From NCBI GenBank assembly GCA_000585055.1, contig JEMX01000028.1, forward strand, positions 153,657 through 217,656: DNA of 64,000 bases. Direction: 5' to 3'. Below the pieces are notes generated by a model. The model saw only the letters and a program-made list of their open reading frames with translations, ran no database searches and was not told the DNA's origin. The stretch comes from Candidatus Accumulibacter appositus. Lineage in GTDB: Bacteria; Pseudomonadota; Gammaproteobacteria; Burkholderiales; Rhodocyclaceae. Made by a program: the position numbers and the translations under genes. Shown here one piece after another: positions 62,106 to 64,000 of this stretch (positions are counted from its first letter, which is position 1; each line of letters begins with the position of its first letter).

Positions 62106-62158
62106 GACTCGTTTTCCGTTGCGCTGATTCGGGTTCCATGCACCAGATCGCCTTCGTC

Positions 62159-62881
62159 TCAGCGCCTGAACACTGCTGAACGATGAAAGGCCAGATAGCG
62201 CGGGTGTTGCGAGGTCAGGTAGTCGATGCCAAGTGGATGTTGCAGAGCCAACAATGACACAGCCTTTCGAGGCAAGCTGTTCGCTATCATCAGCACGCCC
62301 CTTGCATCAAAGCTCACCCAGCCGCCATCGAAGAGGGCATCCAGATGCGGGGCGAGCAACAGACCATTGAAGACGTCGAGTCGCTCTTCGTCCGAGTCGC
62401 AGGCCGCCCATGGCTTGATGTGGGAGGCCCGTAGTAGTTCTTGAACGGTGAGGCCTGTGACGCAGCATCTGCCTCGCCAGTAGTCGAGCAATGCCCGCCT
62501 GAACAAGTCCTGCCCCACGCGCTGAAGCGCCATGCGCTCGGCTTCTGTCGAGCGCGGCATCGACTTCGTCGTCAGATGGAACTGTGCCGCGACGCGATCT
62601 GGCATGGTTCGAGCAGTCGCTGCGGCCCGTTCGAGCACTGCATACAGCGCCGGGATTCCTTCTGCGAGCGTCCAGCCATTGTTGGCAAGCGGCAGGGTCT
62701 GCAGCAAGGTCGTATCGCTCACATTCAGTTCGAAACGCGTGCCGCTCGTCGCGCGTACCTCGACGGTTTCAGGAAACCTTGTTGATCCAAGGAGCAAGCC
62801 GCTTTCCCGCAGCGACGGCGGAAGGTCGAAACCGCAGTCGGCAGCGGCTTTCTCGATGCGGGTGCGGTCCAGTGGTCTCAT
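62159..62881 (-). CDS. HNH endonuclease (HNH_2 type)
   Basis: 240 residues from MRPLDRTRIEKAAADCGFDLP. The C-terminal nuclease core reads CCVTGLTVQELLRASHIKPWAACDSDEERLDVFNGLLLAPHLDALFDGGWVSF, an HNH_2 domain. The N-terminal 130 residues are a helical/beta region often found with it, probably for target recognition. The frame is open to 63022, but that part overlaps the RNA ligase gene. Similar proteins occur among restriction and phage-defence genes. Nineteen bases separate it from the RNA ligase. Confidence 0.85.
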   Translation of the reverse strand: MRPLDRTRIEKAAADCGFDLPPSLRESGLLLGSTRFPETVEVRATSGTRFELNVSDTTLLQTLPLANNGWTLAEGIPALYAVLERAAATARTMPDRVAAQFHLTTKSMPRSTEAERMALQRVGQDLFRRALLDYWRGRCCVTGLTVQELLRASHIKPWAACDSDEERLDVFNGLLLAPHLDALFDGGWVSFDARGVLMIANSLPRKAVSLLALQHPLGIDYLTSQHPRYLAFHRSAVFRR

Positions 62882-62900
62882 CTCGGGTCGTCGATGTCGC

Positions 62901-63587
62901 TCATGCCGTCGGTTCGAGGTGATTCCAGACCAGTGCGTTACGGCGCCAGTGCTGGTCGATCTGCTGTGTAAAATCAGGCCGGACCAGTTTGGCGCGTTGT
63001 TGTAACCAGTGCTCGTCGTCAACGCGGATCACCACACCCTCCATCGGCCCGTCACGGTAGCGGCTGCGATGCTCGTTCAGCGTGCCTTTCAAAGTTGCCA
63101 GGTCGGTCTGACCGCGCAACAGTGTGGGTGTTGTTGCCAGGCCGAGATCGCGCGACCAGTCGTTACGGCGGCGGGTGCACCAGAAGCGGGCCTCACGGCG
63201 GTCGTAGACATCGAACGCCAGCCACCAGTCGGGCAGGGCGGTGTACTCCAGTGAATGCCTCGCTGTGCACCATTCACCAAACGCAATTAGATGCGTATCG
63301 AGGGCGTCGAACAGGGCGTCTTCGTGGGCCGCCAGCCATCCTTCCAAACGGGCGAATTGGCCGCCAAACGGTGGTTGCAGGTACTGACCGCGGTTCTGCG
63401 CGCGCACCCGCCCGTCAGGCCCGACCGAGAGGCCCAGGTTGGCACCATCAAGTTTTTCCTCGACCACGACCTTGGCATGGAGCAGGGTTCTCGCCTCGGC
63501 CGGTGACAACACTTTGTCATCACGCGGCTCACCGCTGCCCAGCCAGGCTATGTGCGGTGTGTGGGGAAAGCGGAAGAAGTTGGTCAT
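62901..63587 (-). CDS. RNA ligase family protein
   Basis: 228 residues of nucleotidyltransferase fold. Motif I is EKLDGANLG (Lys45 would take AMP), EWCTARH resembles motif III, EGVVIRVDD is motif IV and KLVRPDF motif V. Fitting motifs and short length place it with Rnl2-like RNA ligases that lack a C-terminal domain. It overlaps the upstream gene by four bases (ATGA). Its partner is that PIN-like protein; an RNA cut-and-seal or repair role is a reasonable guess but unproven. Confidence 0.82.
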   Translation of the reverse strand: MTNFFRFPHTPHIAWLGSGEPRDDKVLSPAEARTLLHAKVVVEEKLDGANLGLSVGPDGRVRAQNRGQYLQPPFGGQFARLEGWLAAHEDALFDALDTHLIAFGEWCTARHSLEYTALPDWWLAFDVYDRREARFWCTRRRNDWSRDLGLATTPTLLRGQTDLATLKGTLNEHRSRYRDGPMEGVVIRVDDEHWLQQRAKLVRPDFTQQIDQHWRRNALVWNHLEPTA

Positions 63588-64000
63588 GCGCCGTCTGGCA
63601 GGCCCGGCGCTTCCCGGTTAGGGAATTTCGCCGCGTAGACCTGTTGCACGTCCAATGGGCAGAGGAAGTCTACCTTGACACCGCAGGCCTGAAGTTGCGG
63701 CCACCACGCCAGCCACTTGCAGTCAGCAGCTTGCCAGATCGGCGGTTTGTTCGGGTGCGCGTGGGCCACGGCTGCGAACTTGCGATCGCTGGCGTCGAAA
63801 TGTCGCTGCAGCGTCGCGTCCGGAAACTCCTGGAACTCCTCGGGCGGGTTTTCGGTGAGTGCGACCCGATGCACGCGCTTCGGATTGGCGGCATTTTGCA
63901 GCAACCACTTGAGGAATACGTCACCGGCACCCTTGGGCTGGTTGGGTTGCGTCTTTTTCTGGTACTCGCGCAGGATGCGGTAGGCATCGTCGATCACCAC
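63584..64000 (-). CDS. PIN-like domain protein, C-terminal part (5' end beyond the window)
   Basis: At least 138 residues, with the reading frame running off the edge (first visible codons VVIDDAYRILREYQ). The segment FDASDRKFAAVAHAHPNKPPIWQAADCKWLAWWPQLQACGVKVDFLCP looks like the C-terminal half of a PIN-like ribonuclease, with Asp pairs in the usual places, and GAGDVFLKWLL fits the helix before it. The catalytic N-terminal Asp would be outside the window. It overlaps the RNA ligase by four bases, so the two are coupled. Family assignment is from pattern only. Confidence 0.6.
   Translation of the reverse strand: MVIDDAYRILREYQKKTQPNQPKGAGDVFLKWLLQNAANPKRVHRVALTENPPEEFQEFPDATLQRHFDASDRKFAAVAHAHPNKPPIWQAADCKWLAWWPQLQACGVKVDFLCPLDVQQVYAAKFPNREAPGLPDGA

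Noticed and set aside
1..64000. CRISPR arrays, tRNA or rRNA genes
   Set aside because: No regularly spaced repeats, cloverleaf-like or rRNA-like sequence was found on reading.

Overview
The window reads as chromosome of a high-GC betaproteobacterium. A Rhodocyclales relative of Candidatus Accumulibacter is my best guess, inferred from gene content only: many polyhydroxyalkanoate (PHA) genes, a CYTH-CHAD protein of the kind tied to polyphosphate, an uptake-type [NiFe] hydrogenase, NAD-linked formate dehydrogenase, TRAP transporters and a PEP-CTERM protein. I saw no rRNA, tRNA, CRISPR array, complete insertion sequence or prophage.

Layout. 0.1-9.7 kb: ubiD, a small membrane protein, dacB, CYTH-CHAD, a cysteine-free Crp/Fnr regulator facing a divergent heme-copper-oxidase-like gene plus a TlpA-like thioredoxin, a ComB-like phosphatase and an alpha/beta hydrolase. 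9.9-18.4 kb: a minus-strand hydrogenase operon hybO-A-B-C-D-(hypC/hybG)-hybE. Upstream of hybO lie a near-consensus sigma-54 promoter and a perfect 13-bp inverted repeat, and beyond them the divergent sensor kinase hupT. 18.3-29.8 kb: fumC, an unusual multi-domain PHB-depolymerase-like protein, a crotonase, a divergent PhaC-like protein, an acyl-CoA ligase and a class I-type PHA synthase with a long basic tail at its N-terminus. 29.8-34.2 kb: a more AT-rich island with a long inverted repeat, a dctP gene broken by an exact 28-bp tandem duplication, a non-coding stretch full of stem-loops, then dctQ and dctM. 34.3-41.8 kb: a MocR regulator with a probable operator, then a PHA cluster (SDR dehydrogenase, thiolase, paired MaoC-like subunits, PhaE, class III PhaC) punctuated by hairpins.

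41.9-54.1 kb: an exported-looking Pcm, a cysteine-cluster protein, a PQQ-type sugar dehydrogenase, a dual-specificity phosphatase, a second intact TRAP transporter, a carbamoyltransferase, pgk, tpiA and a PEP-CTERM protein. 54.8-60.9 kb: a hemerythrin-GGDEF protein, DUF1499 and formate dehydrogenase (fdsA plus a fused NuoE/NuoF-type subunit). 61-64 kb: Fic, HNH nuclease, RNA ligase and the end of a PIN-like protein, all on the minus strand; this looks like an accessory cassette and continues beyond the window.

How they work together (inference): hydrogenase and formate dehydrogenase supply electrons. The 36-42 kb cluster can carry acetyl-CoA to 3-hydroxyacyl-CoA and polymer, with the depolymerase, ligase and crotonase covering mobilisation and precursor supply. 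The most novel-looking places are the hydrogenase control region, the three PhaC homologues within 18 kb, the stem-loop-rich element between dctP and dctQ, and the PIN-RNA ligase-HNH-Fic edge.
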